The notes beneath the pieces were generated by a model, which searched no databases, was not told where the DNA came from, and saw nothing but the letters and a program-made list of their open reading frames with translations. This document shows positions 1 to 7,064 of a stretch of DNA of 15,291 bases, in pieces (the first letter of the stretch is position 1; the number at the start of each line of letters is the position of its first letter). The DNA is from Enterobacteriaceae bacterium. GTDB lineage: Bacteria; Pseudomonadota; Gammaproteobacteria; Enterobacterales; Enterobacteriaceae. The stretch lies in NCBI GenBank assembly GCA_022712475.1, contig JALAGK010000348.1:1-15291 (forward strand), written 5' to 3'. A program made the position numbers and the translations under genes.

Positions 1-120
1 CAGCGCGCCCTGACTACTGCGGGCCATTGAGGAAATGTTGCCCGCATACTGGCGCGAGCGCTGTGCGATATTGCCGAGCAGGTCGATAATGATTGATGCG
101 CGATAATTTCGCCCGGCCAT
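1..120 (-). CDS. Tail tape measure protein, N-terminal fragment (Mu gp42-like)
   Basis: The first 40 codons of a leftward gene run off the left edge of the window. The visible protein begins MAGRNYRASIII and has no stop. I assign it as the tape measure protein because in Mu and most long-tailed phages this gene directly follows the frameshifted tail assembly chaperone pair, as here. Tape measure proteins set tail length and are chaperoned by gp41 and its extended form. Two ATGs are in frame, at 126-124 and 120-118. The AAAGGA ribosome binding site (about 129-134) is too close to the first and about 8 nt from the second, so I chose the second. The upstream ATG overlaps the TGA that ends the frameshift extension (125-123), so the two are probably translationally coupled. 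The product name rests on position, because too little protein is visible to see family features. Confidence 0.75.
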   Translation of the reverse strand, partial: MAGRNYRASIIIDLLGNIAQRSRQYAGNISSMARSSQGAL

Positions 121-122
121 TT

Positions 123-675
123 TCATTTTCCTTTTGTTATCTTTTCAGCTTGTTCGCAGTACCGGACAAGCCGCGATAACGGCAGAGCTAACGCCCACCC
201 GGGACCACTTTTCATGATGACTCCGACCGCTATCGCTGCCCGCTCTACATCATTCCGATACCGCAGCCACTCGCCCCCCCTGAGCTGCCAGTGAAGCGGC
301 AATTGCCGTATCTTTCAACTCGGAGGCAATGGACACGCGCTCAAAATCGACGGGCGACAGTTGCTTGAGCAACGCTGGTGATAACGGCCCCTTAATGCGG
401 CCCACCTGTGCAATCCGACGCCGTAGCAGCTCAACCCCCATCTGTGTAGGGGATGACACAAGCTGCGGGCCGTTACGCGTTTCAACGACACGCTCCGACG
501 CGAGCTGCGCGTCGATAATGTCGCCTGCGGACAGCTCACGAAACGTAACGTCATACTGAATCTCAGCATCGTCGCCGGTGCCGTATGGCAGGCCGTCAGT
601 CAGCATGAAACCACCGTTTTTAAGCTGCTCTAAAATTTCCTGCTCCATCGCTACCACATCAGTCGGTTGTGACAT
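123..675 (-). CDS. Tail assembly chaperone, -2 frameshift extended product
   Basis: Reading the gp41 frame up to the two GGG codons (279-274) and then slipping back two bases gives an uninterrupted extension of 50 residues. It begins GEWLRYRNDVERAAIAVGV, ends EKITKGK, and stops at TGA 125-123. The fusion would be about 184 residues. The extension fills the 127-nt gap before the tape measure gene, and its stop overlaps the first tape measure ATG. A -1 slip meets a stop after about ten codons, so -2 (or the equivalent +1) is the only shift that opens a long frame. Mu-like phages are known to use a -2 shift at a G-rich slippery site in this gene pair, the equivalent of lambda GT. The extension is seen in the sequence. 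Its use in translation is inferred from family knowledge. Confidence 0.8.
250..675 (-). CDS. Tail assembly chaperone, unshifted product (Mu gp41-like)
   Basis: This encodes a 141-residue protein beginning MSQPTDVVAMEQEILEQL. The open frame extends further upstream, but ATG at 675-673 follows GAGGGG at 7-9 nt and gives the family's usual length. It lies between the tail tube gene and the tape measure gene, where long-tailed phages encode chaperones that coat the tape measure protein during tail assembly (lambda G/GT analogues). The acidic, helical protein contains the FRELSAGD and RRRIAQVGRIKGPLS segments typical of Mu-like gp41. In the zero frame it terminates at TGA 252-250, about 20 nt after a run of seven G residues. 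Part of the translation is expected to shift frame there (separate entry). The assignment rests on synteny, the conserved segments and the frameshift signal. Confidence 0.85.
   Translation of the reverse strand: MSQPTDVVAMEQEILEQLKNGGFMLTDGLPYGTGDDAEIQYDVTFRELSAGDIIDAQLASERVVETRNGPQLVSSPTQMGVELLRRRIAQVGRIKGPLSPALLKQLSPVDFERVSIASELKDTAIAASLAAQGGRVAAVSE
271..280 (-). promoter_or_regulatory. Programmed -2 ribosomal frameshift site GGGGGGGCGA
   Basis: On the minus strand the zero frame reads CAG GGG GGG CGA GTG. Seven consecutive G residues allow tRNA-Gly to re-pair two bases back, after which decoding resumes as GGC GAG TGG CTG. The pattern matches the GGGGGGCGA type of slippery site described for Mu-like tail assembly genes. 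I saw no convincing downstream pseudoknot or upstream internal Shine-Dalgarno by eye. Confidence 0.75.
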
Positions 676-685
676 TTTTGTCCCC

Positions 686-1042
686 TCAATTAATCCGCTT
701 ACTTTCTTTGGCCGTGAACGAGATTGAGATCTCACCGCCGTCGTTTTTCGGCTCGTCTGACTGCCAGGCATTAGCCATCAGCCACGTCTCGCCGGTGTCG
801 GCCTGAAATTCGACCGTGACGTCATCCCATGCGATGACGTCATCCAGCCCGACATCGCCGCCGCCCGGAATTTTGCACTCCACCTTTGCGGCACGCGGTT
901 TACCCTTCCAGCCATATACACGGGAGCCGATAACCTCCTCGCGAGTCGTGCCGGATGGGGTAAAGGATGCCCCTTCGAGCGTCTCCAGTTCGCGGCCATT
1001 CACACGGATAAACGCGACGCCCTGACGTTGATTTCCTGCCAT
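686..1042 (-). CDS. M: Tail tube protein (Mu M / gp40-like)
   Basis: This encodes a 118-residue protein beginning MAGNQRQGVAFIRVNGREL. It lies directly after the sheath gene and before the tail assembly chaperone, the standard place for the tail tube in Mu-like phages. Its size matches Mu M (about 118 residues). It shows the family pattern of an early beta strand with RVNG, a SGTTREEVIG segment, and a beta-rich second half with DDVIAWDDVTVEF and NDGGEISISFTAKES. Hexameric rings of this protein would build the inner tube through which DNA is ejected. The start is preceded by AAGGGGGGG about 4 nt before ATG, a strong but closely spaced ribosome binding site. It is probably co-transcribed with its neighbours from an upstream late promoter. 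Confidence 0.9.
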   Translation of the reverse strand: MAGNQRQGVAFIRVNGRELETLEGASFTPSGTTREEVIGSRVYGWKGKPRAAKVECKIPGGGDVGLDDVIAWDDVTVEFQADTGETWLMANAWQSDEPKNDGGEISISFTAKESKRIN

Positions 1043-1053
1043 GCTTCCCCCCC

Positions 1054-2556
1054 TTACAGGATGAATCGAATTTGTTCAGCGAAGACCCTGAACTGGTTAA
1101 TCAGGTTTGGCCCGGCCAGCACATCAACGCGGTTGCGGTCGCTGGCGTTGCGCGTTACAAGCAACTCGTCTTTGTATGCGTCAAAATCCTCTACCAGTCC
1201 GCCGTGCTCCCATTCCTGGAACAGCGCCAGCAGCTCGGCGCGGATAATGGACGGTGTAACGACCGCCTGACCGGGCGCAACGCCGGTGCTGTCATCAGCT
1301 AATTTATGGCGTGGGAATTTCTGCGTGATACGCGCACGCGTTGAATAACGCAGGTAACTCAGCGTTGCGATGGTATTAGTGTCCAGATATGACGGGTCCG
1401 GGTCGCCGTAGCTGTTTGTCCGGTACATCGTAATCAGGCGCTCAATCTGCACCTCGCCGCCGTCATTGACTGTGAACGTTGAAATGCCGTCGAACAACAG
1501 AGAGTTGCGCTCCGACCAGGTAAAACGGTCGGCCAGCGCCGGTGGCATCAGGCCCGGAATTGTCAGGGTCTGGAGCGGGCGCGCAGGGTCAATGGTGAGT
1601 GATGCCGCAGCGACCGCGCAGAGGCTCGCGCTCCAGACATAATTCGGCTGCGGCGTGGATGGCACGCCGAGGCAACAAATCAGGTGGTCATTGCGGCTCA
1701 GACCAAATGTGGTCAGGTCGCCGAGCGTGCCGTGATATGACGCCACCGCAAAACCGTCTGCCTGATTCACCGGCCCCCAGCGGTCCTTTAATTCAGCGCG
1801 CAGGAGGTTCAGGTTTGGCTCGTCGAGGTACGGCATGACGATATATTTGTACTGCTGCTCGCCCATGTTCGCGACGGACGCTGCAATGCTCGGATTACTC
1901 GCGCTATCTGTTGACGCGGTCGCACTGGCATTGATACCGCCCGGCAGTGATTCGCTGCTGTAATAATTCCAGCGCACATCCAGTTTGCTCTCGCCGACAA
2001 ACTTCGGCGTCAGCACAACATCTGCGTGCGTGTTATCCGCCGTATCAGGCACCACGTTAGCGGTGACAGGCAGGTCAGACGTGCTGTTAATCAGCTCTGT
2101 GAGACTTTCTGCAATCTGTGCGCCGGTGTCACCTTCGAGGACTGAAACTGGCAGGCGCACGCCACCAACATACGTAACGAGCACGCCGTTCTCCGTCGCA
2201 GTACCGTTCAGGTTGACAGTTATTGTGGCAGTGCCGGTGCCGTCACCCTGCGGGATGCACCACAATTCAGCCGTGCGGTTGCCATCCAGAAATGCCTTAC
2301 ACATCAGGTGCAGCATTGAACCTGCGCCGAACGCAGCAGACGCCTGCGCGGCGGAGTAGATGCGCACCGGCATGTCGTTAGCAGCAGACCCGACCGGCAG
2401 ACCGTCTTTTGTTGCTCGCTGGCCGAACATCAGCACGCGCTGGCGCGGCTGCGGCGTACCTGTAACAGCGTTGCTGTTATCAAATTCAATGTACGTAATC
2501 GGGACGCGCAGCTCGCCACTACCCGGAATCTCGTTAAATGAAATAACGTTGCTCAT
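1054..2556 (-). CDS. L: Contractile tail sheath protein (Mu L / gp39-like)
   Basis: This encodes a 500-residue protein beginning [19 protein letters not shown], close to the 495 residues of Mu L. The N-terminal [15 protein letters not shown] segment, the LMFGQR motif, and the conserved C-terminal part containing [22 protein letters not shown] and [10 protein letters not shown] are characteristic of Mu-type sheath proteins. The protein polymerises around the tail tube and contracts during DNA injection, which marks this phage as a myovirus. Its ATG overlaps the TGA of the preceding small gene (ATGA at 2556-2553), so translation is probably coupled. The tube gene starts 11 nt after its stop, the usual sheath-tube order. 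Confidence 0.95.
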   Translation of the reverse strand: MSNVISFNEIPGSGELRVPITYIEFDNSNAVTGTPQPRQRVLMFGQRATKDGLPVGSAANDMPVRIYSAAQASAAFGAGSMLHLMCKAFLDGNRTAELWCIPQGDGTGTATITVNLNGTATENGVLVTYVGGVRLPVSVLEGDTGAQIAESLTELINSTSDLPVTANVVPDTADNTHADVVLTPKFVGESKLDVRWNYYSSESLPGGINASATASTDSASNPSIAASVANMGEQQYKYIVMPYLDEPNLNLLRAELKDRWGPVNQADGFAVASYHGTLGDLTTFGLSRNDHLICCLGVPSTPQPNYVWSASLCAVAAASLTIDPARPLQTLTIPGLMPPALADRFTWSERNSLLFDGISTFTVNDGGEVQIERLITMYRTNSYGDPDPSYLDTNTIATLSYLRYSTRARITQKFPRHKLADDSTGVAPGQAVVTPSIIRAELLALFQEWEHGGLVEDFDAYKDELLVTRNASDRNRVDVLAGPNLINQFRVFAEQIRFIL

Positions 2557-2795
2557 TCTGTCGCCTCGTCAGTTGCCGGAGTCGTTGCCTCAGCAGTGGT
2601 CGCAGTAGCTTTCTTCGCTTTCTGCTTTGTTGAACCGACAGCGTTAACAATCACAACGTCGCCGTCAGCGATACGACGCAGCCAGTATGCGCTGCGCGGT
2701 TTATTTGCTCCGGCCTGCGGTAGCAGTGTCATTGTGCGCGGGTCACGAACGGCGCGACCCGGCGCGGGCTGGAGAAAAAACACATCGTCAGCCAT
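2553..2795 (-). CDS. Small conserved protein, DUF2635 (Mu gp38-like)
   Basis: This encodes an 80-residue protein beginning [19 protein letters not shown]. The N-terminal [10 protein letters not shown] motif, with a following R..DGDVVIV segment, is characteristic of DUF2635 proteins found just before the sheath gene in Mu-like phages. The C-terminal 25 residues are a low-complexity Ala/Thr/Lys/Glu tail. The gene starts 8 nt inside the end of the gp37 homologue, has GAGAG about 9 nt before the ATG, and its stop overlaps the sheath start. The conserved position suggests a small structural or assembly role near the neck or sheath, but I know of no established function. Confidence 0.8.
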   Translation of the reverse strand: MADDVFFLQPAPGRAVRDPRTMTLLPQAGANKPRSAYWLRRIADGDVVIVNAVGSTKQKAKKATATTAEATTPATDEATE

Positions 2796-3330
2796 CGTTT
2801 TTAACTCTCTCGTTTACGTTGATATGAGCAGCAAACTCCGGCGCACCGTCCGGCTGCTGCCATGTCTGCCAGTGGCGCTCGAAGTCATCAAGCGACCCGG
2901 TCTCAACAAAATCGGGTAGCGGCGTTCTGGCGCTGAAGTACAGCCCGTACAGTGCCACCCCCTGGTTACCCTGAGCGTCTGTATACAGGTTCTGCGCCTT
3001 AGTCAGTGTCATGGCAGTAGACTGCCCGAACGAACCGCCATTGATACCGCCAACTAACCGCTCAACAATCTGATAAATCCCGAGCCTGTCAGCCTCGCGG
3101 CCATTGAGAAAATCAGCAGCAACGTAAAAAACCCAACGGCTCTCTACCTCACGCCGCGTGCGACCCTCGCCGCAGCCGAGCCATGCCAGGTAAACGGCAG
3201 GCGGCGACATCAGAATCCGGCGAATATCAATGTCGGACCATGTGCCGGGGTGTGTATCAACCTGCCGCAGCGTTTTACCAAACAGCTCCCGGACGCGGGC
3301 CAGTAACGCGGTTTCGGTTTCTCCAATCAT
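2788..3330 (-). CDS. DUF1834 family protein, probable tail terminator (Mu gp37 / K-like)
   Basis: This encodes a 180-residue protein beginning MIGETETALLARVRELFGKTL. The N-terminal helix, the PPAVYLAWLG strand, the RREVESRWVFYVAADF segment and the C-terminal LYFSARTPLPD strand are typical of Mu gp37/DUF1834 proteins, whose layout resembles phage tail terminators. Such proteins cap the tail tube and join it to the head. The ATG overlaps the preceding gene's TGA by one base (ATGATGA at 3330), and the end overlaps gp38 by 8 nt, so it belongs to a tightly coupled head-tail joining block. Family assignment is fairly firm, while the precise role is inferred from fold and position. Confidence 0.82.
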   Translation of the reverse strand: MIGETETALLARVRELFGKTLRQVDTHPGTWSDIDIRRILMSPPAVYLAWLGCGEGRTRREVESRWVFYVAADFLNGREADRLGIYQIVERLVGGINGGSFGQSTAMTLTKAQNLYTDAQGNQGVALYGLYFSARTPLPDFVETGSLDDFERHWQTWQQPDGAPEFAAHINVNERVKNDG

Positions 3331-3755
3331 CAGAGGAACCCTTTTTGATTTCGCCCAAATACCAGGGCATCGGACACCACCTGCGCCAGATTTTCACCCT
3401 CTGGCGCGGTGGCAGTACTGGCGTCCACGCCGAGCGGCGTTTTGCCGTCGCGCACGCTTTCGAGCCATTTAATGGCGTCCCGATAACGCTGCGTCGTCTG
3501 TTCAGTTGCACGTTGGTCTGACAGGTAATACCAGGCAATCACAGTGCAGGCCTGCGCCAGTGCGCCGGGGATGACAGACAGCGGCAACGTGTAGCGCGCA
3601 GAGATGTAGCTGTCTATCAGCGCCCCGGCGTCATCGAGCGCCGTCTGTGCGATTGCGTCATCCGGCTCGCCGCTATCGGTTTTTACTGCTGTGAGCATAT
3701 CGAGCTGGCGGCGCTGATAGCGCGTGCAGATATCGCTGACGGTGGCGTAAATCAT
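3330..3755 (-). CDS. DUF1320 family head-tail connector protein (Mu gp36 / J-like)
   Basis: This encodes a 141-residue protein beginning MIYATVSDICTRYQRRQL. The YAT..DI..RY....L opening, followed by an internal ALDDAGALIDSYISARYTLPL segment and VIAWYYLSDQRAT, is the signature of DUF1320 proteins such as Mu gp36. They are predicted head-completion (neck) proteins that dock on the portal, comparable to HK97 gp6-type adaptors. The ATG overlaps the gp35 stop by 4 nt (ATGA) and its end abuts gp37, so it is translated as part of the capsid-to-tail joining operon segment. Confidence 0.85.
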   Translation of the reverse strand: MIYATVSDICTRYQRRQLDMLTAVKTDSGEPDDAIAQTALDDAGALIDSYISARYTLPLSVIPGALAQACTVIAWYYLSDQRATEQTTQRYRDAIKWLESVRDGKTPLGVDASTATAPEGENLAQVVSDALVFGRNQKGFL

Positions 3756-4297
3756 TCCGCGCTACCTGCGGCAGGCGGTGTGTCAGTGGCCGCTGAATCA
3801 GTAGCGACTGGCTGCGTGTCGGCGGCTGGTGAATCTGTAGCAGCCATCGCTGCTGCGATTTGCTCCGCTGTCACATCCACCCCCAGTGCCTCACGAACGG
3901 CATTGACGCGTGGCGCACCCGCCTGGGTGTAGTCGCCTGCGCCGAACGCGGACACAGCATCACGAATTCTGGCGTACAGCGCGTCGTTGTCTTCTACGCC
4001 AACCATATCCAGAACGTCCAGCCGCCTCGCTTCAGCTCCCGCAGACACTGGCGTTGCAGATACAACTCCATCCTCGTCGATAATACGAACAGCCAGAACC
4101 GGGTCGGCCTGCAAAATTGCGAGAGCCTCATCTGAAACGCGGAGGAGCGTGTTTTCACCGCGAACCATTGGATAACCGGCACGGCGGTATTTTTCGCGCG
4201 TACAACGCGCAATGACGTTATACGGAGCCACCACTGCGTCAGCGCTGGCAGTAATCGCTGGCTGAGTGTCGCTAATGTTTTCAGTAGTTTCTGACAT
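3752..4297 (-). CDS. Mu gp35-like protein with N-terminal FRAG-type domain and Ala-rich tail
   Basis: This encodes a 181-residue protein between the major capsid and gp36, the position of Mu gp35. Residues about 26-70 (NVIARCTREKYRRAGYPMVRGEN) match the small R.G....RG domain of gp35/HI1506-like proteins. Residues about 125-145 (APRVNAVREALGVDVTAEQI) resemble a SAP/HeH-type helix-extension-helix that may bind nucleic acid. The last 35 residues are repetitive Ala/Thr/Asp/Pro (TDSPAADTQPVATDSAATD) and probably disordered. The start follows AAAGGAG with a rather long spacing of about 11 nt, and a GTG in another frame lies at better spacing, but only the ATG frame looks like the family. The function is unknown; a minor capsid or decoration role is possible. 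Confidence 0.75.
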   Translation of the reverse strand: MSETTENISDTQPAITASADAVVAPYNVIARCTREKYRRAGYPMVRGENTLLRVSDEALAILQADPVLAVRIIDEDGVVSATPVSAGAEARRLDVLDMVGVEDNDALYARIRDAVSAFGAGDYTQAGAPRVNAVREALGVDVTAEQIAAAMAATDSPAADTQPVATDSAATDTPPAAGSAE

Positions 4298-4329
4298 GGC
4301 ACAGATATCTCCTTTAAAGCGGATTTAAA

Positions 4330-4345
4330 GGGCGTTTAACCGCCC
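4330..4345 (-). other. Intercistronic hairpin after the major capsid gene
   Basis: After the capsid stop, the minus strand reads GGGCG GTTAAA CGCCC then TTTAAATCC, a 5-bp GC stem with a 6-nt loop. The T stretch is short. It could be a weak terminator that tapers expression after the very abundant capsid gene, or a 3' end stabiliser. Seen by eye only. Confidence 0.35.
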
Positions 4346-4351
4346 CCAAAA

Positions 4352-5269
4352 TTACAGGTAGTCAGCTACAACCAGCTCCAGCTTCCCGCGCATTTCATTG
4401 CTTGCAGTGCCGTCAGCGGTTGCGATCAACTCACGCTCCAGCAACTGAGTTGCGCGTTTTTCATCAGCCGTCGAAACAACGAGCACGGTAGGCTTGAGAC
4501 CCAGCTTCTTGCCACCATCCCCCACAAAATCGCGCATCTGCTGCCAGCCCGCCCACAGATTGTCCAGATTCAGTTCGGCCCTCATTGCAACGGCCATTTG
4601 CCAGAACGCAAAACCGACCGCACGACGAGCACTTGCGCCAAACAGGAATTCGTTTTCCCTAAAGACGTGGTCATCGCTAACGCTGGATTTGGTAACCAGC
4701 TCAGGCTTGCGTCGGTCCTGGAAAATCAGCGGTTTTACTGCTCGTGAACAATCGAGCAGATACCAGGGATTTCCGGACCAGCCCGCCTGCATATAGATAT
4801 TGCTGACACCGACAGCGGTGCCGGTGCCATCAACAGTCGGATAAACAGGGTGTTCAGTATCGAAAAAGTTGTTGCCGTCATAGCACGGCTGGGTGAAGCC
4901 GTTAGCCAGCAGTTCAAACGTCAGTTCGTCAGGCTGGACACCGGCAGCGCGCCCCATCTCCTCAAATACGGGTTTGTAAACACCGAGGTTGTCATCTTCA
5001 AAATCGTCGCGGGGGATGCCGACAGTGCCTTCATACGTTTTGTTGTTAACCGTGTAGCCGTGCGCCTGCATTTGTTTAATGACGCGGGGTCCGATCCATT
5101 CGCGTAGCGTTGGGAACTTACCGAGCCAGCCGTAGGTGTTCGACTTTGAGGATGACGGCACCGTCATAGCGATTTTCTGGTACTGGCTCGGTGCTGAGGT
5201 TAAGCCGCTCTGAAAATCCTTTTTATAGGACGTCATCAGTGCCGAGATTGAGGCGGGAGTAATAATCAT
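4352..5269 (-). CDS. T: Major capsid protein (Mu T / gp34-like)
   Basis: This encodes a 305-residue protein beginning MIITPASISALMTSYKKDFQ, the same length as the Mu major head subunit T. The family opening (L.......F..G), the LGKFPTLREWIGPR segment near residue 50, NKTYEGTVGIPRDDFEDDNLGVY near residue 77, and the C-terminal LKPTVLVVSTADEKRATQLL are highly characteristic of Mu-like HK97-fold capsid proteins. It assembles on the scaffold Z encoded within the upstream protease gene. Its ATG overlaps the protease/scaffold TGA (ATGA at 5269-5266). A GC hairpin follows the stop. Confidence 0.95.
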   Translation of the reverse strand: MIITPASISALMTSYKKDFQSGLTSAPSQYQKIAMTVPSSSKSNTYGWLGKFPTLREWIGPRVIKQMQAHGYTVNNKTYEGTVGIPRDDFEDDNLGVYKPVFEEMGRAAGVQPDELTFELLANGFTQPCYDGNNFFDTEHPVYPTVDGTGTAVGVSNIYMQAGWSGNPWYLLDCSRAVKPLIFQDRRKPELVTKSSVSDDHVFRENEFLFGASARRAVGFAFWQMAVAMRAELNLDNLWAGWQQMRDFVGDGGKKLGLKPTVLVVSTADEKRATQLLERELIATADGTASNEMRGKLELVVADYL

Positions 5270-5832
5270 GCCTGTTCATCCTCTTTTTTGATTGCCAGAT
5301 ACTCGGTGTCTGTCATGCCGAGTGCTTTTGCTGCGGCTTTTTCATCAGCAGACAGAGCTGCGATGCGTTCTTTTTTCGTCTGCACGCCGGGCGTAGTGGT
5401 GGTCTGCATTGCAGTTAACGCCGCGATAGGCTGTTTCTGTTCGAGCTGCGCAGACAGTGCGGCAACGCCAATCTGACCACCGAGTTTTTCGAGGTACTCG
5501 CGCTCAGACTTGAAAATGCGCCCCTCCCGTTCTGCCGCATCAAGCACCGCAGACAGCGTGGCCGTGGAGTGCTGGCCGCTCACATCTGCAAGCTGCGTGC
5601 GCAAAGCGTTGTACGTCTCAACCGGCACGTATTTCGTGAGGTCTACCGCGCCCGCAGCAGGCGCTGATTTCGCGCTTTCCAGCCCGGCAGACAGCGCCGC
5701 GACTTTTCCTGCCTCAGCTTTAACGGCATCGAATGCCGACAGCGCAGCAGTGGCCTGTTCATCAGTGATTTCGCCGTTTTCGGGCAAATCAATGCCGAGA
5801 CGCGCCAGTAGCTGGCGAATCTTTTCGTTCAT
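5266..5832 (-). CDS. Z: Internal in-frame scaffold protein (Mu Z / gp33-like)
   Basis: An ATG in the protease frame at 5832-5830 (residue 178, MNEKIRQLLARLGIDLPENG) is preceded by GGAG with 9 nt spacing, a better ribosome binding site than that of I itself. Initiation here would give a 188-residue helical protein rich in Ala, Glu and Gln, as expected for a capsid scaffold. It ends in LGMTDTEYLAIKKEDEQA. In Mu, the scaffold Z is known to be made from an internal start in I, and the same layout is common in lambda-like and Mu-like phages. The scaffold would be needed in molar excess over protease, which explains the separate strong start. Its production is inferred. Confidence 0.8.
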   Translation of the reverse strand: MNEKIRQLLARLGIDLPENGEITDEQATAALSAFDAVKAEAGKVAALSAGLESAKSAPAAGAVDLTKYVPVETYNALRTQLADVSGQHSTATLSAVLDAAEREGRIFKSEREYLEKLGGQIGVAALSAQLEQKQPIAALTAMQTTTTPGVQTKKERIAALSADEKAAAKALGMTDTEYLAIKKEDEQA

Positions 5833-6363
5833 CGGTTTTTTCTCCGGTTGGGTTGGTGTGTCGAGTTCAGCGGCGAGTGCCACAAGGCGTCTCATTCCCG
5901 TTGCGCCGGGGTCGTTGGTCAGCGCAGCCATGCGCAGCGCCAGCACCTCTCCGTTGGCGGCATAGGGGAACACGGCAGAGAGATAACCAAACTCTCCAGC
6001 GTCGATACGTTGCAGCGCAGCAGGCGTCCAGCGAGGCTTGATAAATAACCCCTCATTCTCGCGCCATAGCATTTCGTCGGCGTTGAACCACCCGGCAGCG
6101 GCGAGGGCTTCCGGCGGCAGCGCGATGTCCTGCTGCATTTTGCGGAGCTGGTTGTGCTCGTAATCAATCAGCACGTCCTGGCAGAGAGCGCGAACCCCCT
6201 CAATCAGGCGTGCTGCAATATCGGCAGTCATTAACCAGCCGTCAGGCGCATCGTGTGGGCGACCGTCACGTGCGCGGAACCTGCCAGCGGGGAGCAGTTG
6301 ATACCAGCCGTCGCCGGACGTAGCTGCGTTCAGAATCGCAATGCCAACGGCATTTTTTTTCAT
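5266..6363 (-). CDS. I: Prohead protease with C-terminal scaffold region (Mu I / gp32-like)
   Basis: This encodes a 365-residue protein beginning MKKNAVGIAILNAATSGDGW. Residues 1 to about 175 fit the Mu-like prohead protease family, with the LIDYEHN segment, AAGWFNADEMLWRENEGLFIKPRWTPAALQ, and EFGYLSAVFPYAANGEVLALRMAALTNDPG. The C-terminal half is Ala/Gln/Glu-rich, helical and scaffold-like. In Mu, gpI is the maturation protease that degrades the scaffold. Its C-terminal part is also made separately as gpZ from an internal start, and the same arrangement is present here (separate entry). The gene follows a 197-nt gap that carries a candidate late promoter. The ribosome binding site is weak (GCGAG). 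The start codon is followed by eight A residues, which may help initiation. Confidence 0.92.
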   Translation of the reverse strand: MKKNAVGIAILNAATSGDGWYQLLPAGRFRARDGRPHDAPDGWLMTADIAARLIEGVRALCQDVLIDYEHNQLRKMQQDIALPPEALAAAGWFNADEMLWRENEGLFIKPRWTPAALQRIDAGEFGYLSAVFPYAANGEVLALRMAALTNDPGATGMRRLVALAAELDTPTQPEKKPMNEKIRQLLARLGIDLPENGEITDEQATAALSAFDAVKAEAGKVAALSAGLESAKSAPAAGAVDLTKYVPVETYNALRTQLADVSGQHSTATLSAVLDAAEREGRIFKSEREYLEKLGGQIGVAALSAQLEQKQPIAALTAMQTTTTPGVQTKKERIAALSADEKAAAKALGMTDTEYLAIKKEDEQA

Positions 6364-6435
6364 GACATACTCGCGTTAGTGATGAGCAGCCATTTTCATG
6401 AGATTTGAGGGAGTGGCGGGTTTATGGCGTTTGAC

Positions 6436-6449
6436 TAAAAAAGCAGGGG
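6436..6449 (-). promoter_or_regulatory. Candidate late promoter upstream of I (P-I type)
   Basis: On the minus strand, CCCCTGCTTTTTTA is followed 9 nt later by CATAAA, a possible -10, about 60 nt before the I start. The same CCCCTnnTTTTTTA element occurs upstream of the lysozyme gene. Mu has C-activated late promoters in exactly these two places, and such promoters lack a good -35. Activation by the C homologue encoded at 14174-14593 is inferred. Confidence 0.5.
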
Positions 6450-6483
6450 GGAATGAGAAACGGAGCGGGAGGTTATTGCGGAG

Positions 6484-6524
6484 CGCGTTCAAACCGCGTT
6501 CAAATCGCGCTGTACGCGTTCAAA
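6484..6524. repeat. Three exact copies of CGCGTTCAAA in the G-I gap
   Basis: CGCGTTCAAA (TTTGAACGCG on the transcribed strand) occurs at 6484-6493, 6495-6504 and 6515-6524. The start-to-start spacings are 11 and 20 nt, about one and two helical turns. The repeats lie 35-88 nt upstream of the candidate P-I element in the direction of late transcription. Their helical phasing suggests a protein-binding array. No spacer regularity or length fits a CRISPR. Confidence 0.6.
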
Positions 6525-6532
6525 AGATTTCA

Positions 6533-6550
6533 GGCGCGTGATTGCGCGCC
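6533..6550 (-). terminator. Possible weak terminator or attenuator after G
   Basis: Shortly after the stop of G the minus strand forms GGCGCG CAATCA CGCGCC, a 6-bp all-GC stem with a 6-nt loop, followed by TGAAATCTTTT. The T tract is interrupted, so termination would be partial. It would separate readthrough from P-lys from new initiation at P-I. Confidence 0.35.
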
Positions 6551-6560
6551 CGGAATCGTA

Positions 6561-7031
6561 TCACGGCGCTGTGGCGCTTTCAGCGCGTTTTTTGATGGCG
6601 TCAAAAATTTCCTGCTCACCAGTTTTGTCGAGGCCCATGTACGAGCGCGCCGGAACCGCAGCCGGGCCGGGTGACATTCCGGCAGTACCACCCCATTGAT
6701 GAAGGGCTGCTGAAATTTTCGGTGACCCGAGCAACGCATAATCCGGCCCGTAATCCGTGGTAATACTGCGAGCCAGGTCCCCGTCGAGCGTCAGGATTTT
6801 ACCCGGCGTGCGACCGTGTTTTTCACGCCATGCCAGATACGGGTCGCTCCAGCGCGCCCAGTGCTCGCCCGTTACCGGGTCGGCTTCTTTTTCAAATGCC
6901 TGCTCAGTCGATGACAGCAGCGCACCGGCTGCGACACGCGGTATGTGCTGGTCGTTTGCCATCGCACCGAGCCGCGCAAACGCGGTGTGTATGCGACGGA
7001 CATCAACAACGACTGCTAAATCAATGCTCAT
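6561..7031 (-). CDS. G: Virion morphogenesis protein (Mu G / gp31-like)
   Basis: This encodes a 156-residue protein beginning MSIDLAVVVDVRRIHTAF. The pattern of an amphipathic N-terminus, an F..E.DP.TGE.W..W, and then PGKILTLDGDLARSI and a C-terminal PARSYMGLD is the hallmark of the phage virion morphogenesis family that includes Mu gpG. In Mu, gpG is needed for proper head-tail joining or tail completion. The start has a very good ribosome binding site, GGGAGGT with 7 nt spacing. That site lies inside the short dyad ACCTCCCGAGGT (7038-7049), which is also the spacer of a promoter reading the other way. The gene is separated from F by 106 nt holding the tRNA-like RNA, unlike the tight coupling seen elsewhere in the operon. 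Confidence 0.9.
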   Translation of the reverse strand: MSIDLAVVVDVRRIHTAFARLGAMANDQHIPRVAAGALLSSTEQAFEKEADPVTGEHWARWSDPYLAWREKHGRTPGKILTLDGDLARSITTDYGPDYALLGSPKISAALHQWGGTAGMSPGPAAVPARSYMGLDKTGEQEIFDAIKKRAESATAP

Positions 7032-7059
7032 TTACTGACCTCCCGAGGTATCGTATAAT
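7031..7059 (+). promoter_or_regulatory. Sigma70-type promoter for the tRNA-like RNA
   Basis: Reading rightward, TTTACT (7031-7036, 4 of 6 to the -35 consensus) is followed after 17 nt by a perfect -10, TATAAT (7054-7059). The expected start, 7 nt downstream, is A7066, next to the first paired base of the tRNA-like structure. The 17-nt spacer contains the dyad ACCTC-CC-GAGGT, a possible operator. It does not resemble the late promoters, so it may work in the lysogen. Its -35 overlaps the first base of the start codon of G on the other strand. Confidence 0.7.
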
Positions 7060-7064
7060 GACAC

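Noticed and set aside
271..280. -1 frameshift at the chaperone slippery site
   Set aside because: The -1 frame closes after about ten codons, while the -2 frame stays open for 50 and ends at the tape measure start.
1047..1053. Second frameshift site at the seven-G run before the tail tube gene
   Set aside because: It lies between genes, just before an ATG, and is best read as a Shine-Dalgarno.
6370..6400. Short upstream reading frame MKMAAHH before the protease gene
   Set aside because: Seven codons, no ribosome binding site, nothing to support translation.
6484..6524. CRISPR array
   Set aside because: The repeats are 10 bp, the spacers are 1 and 10 nt, and there are only three copies.
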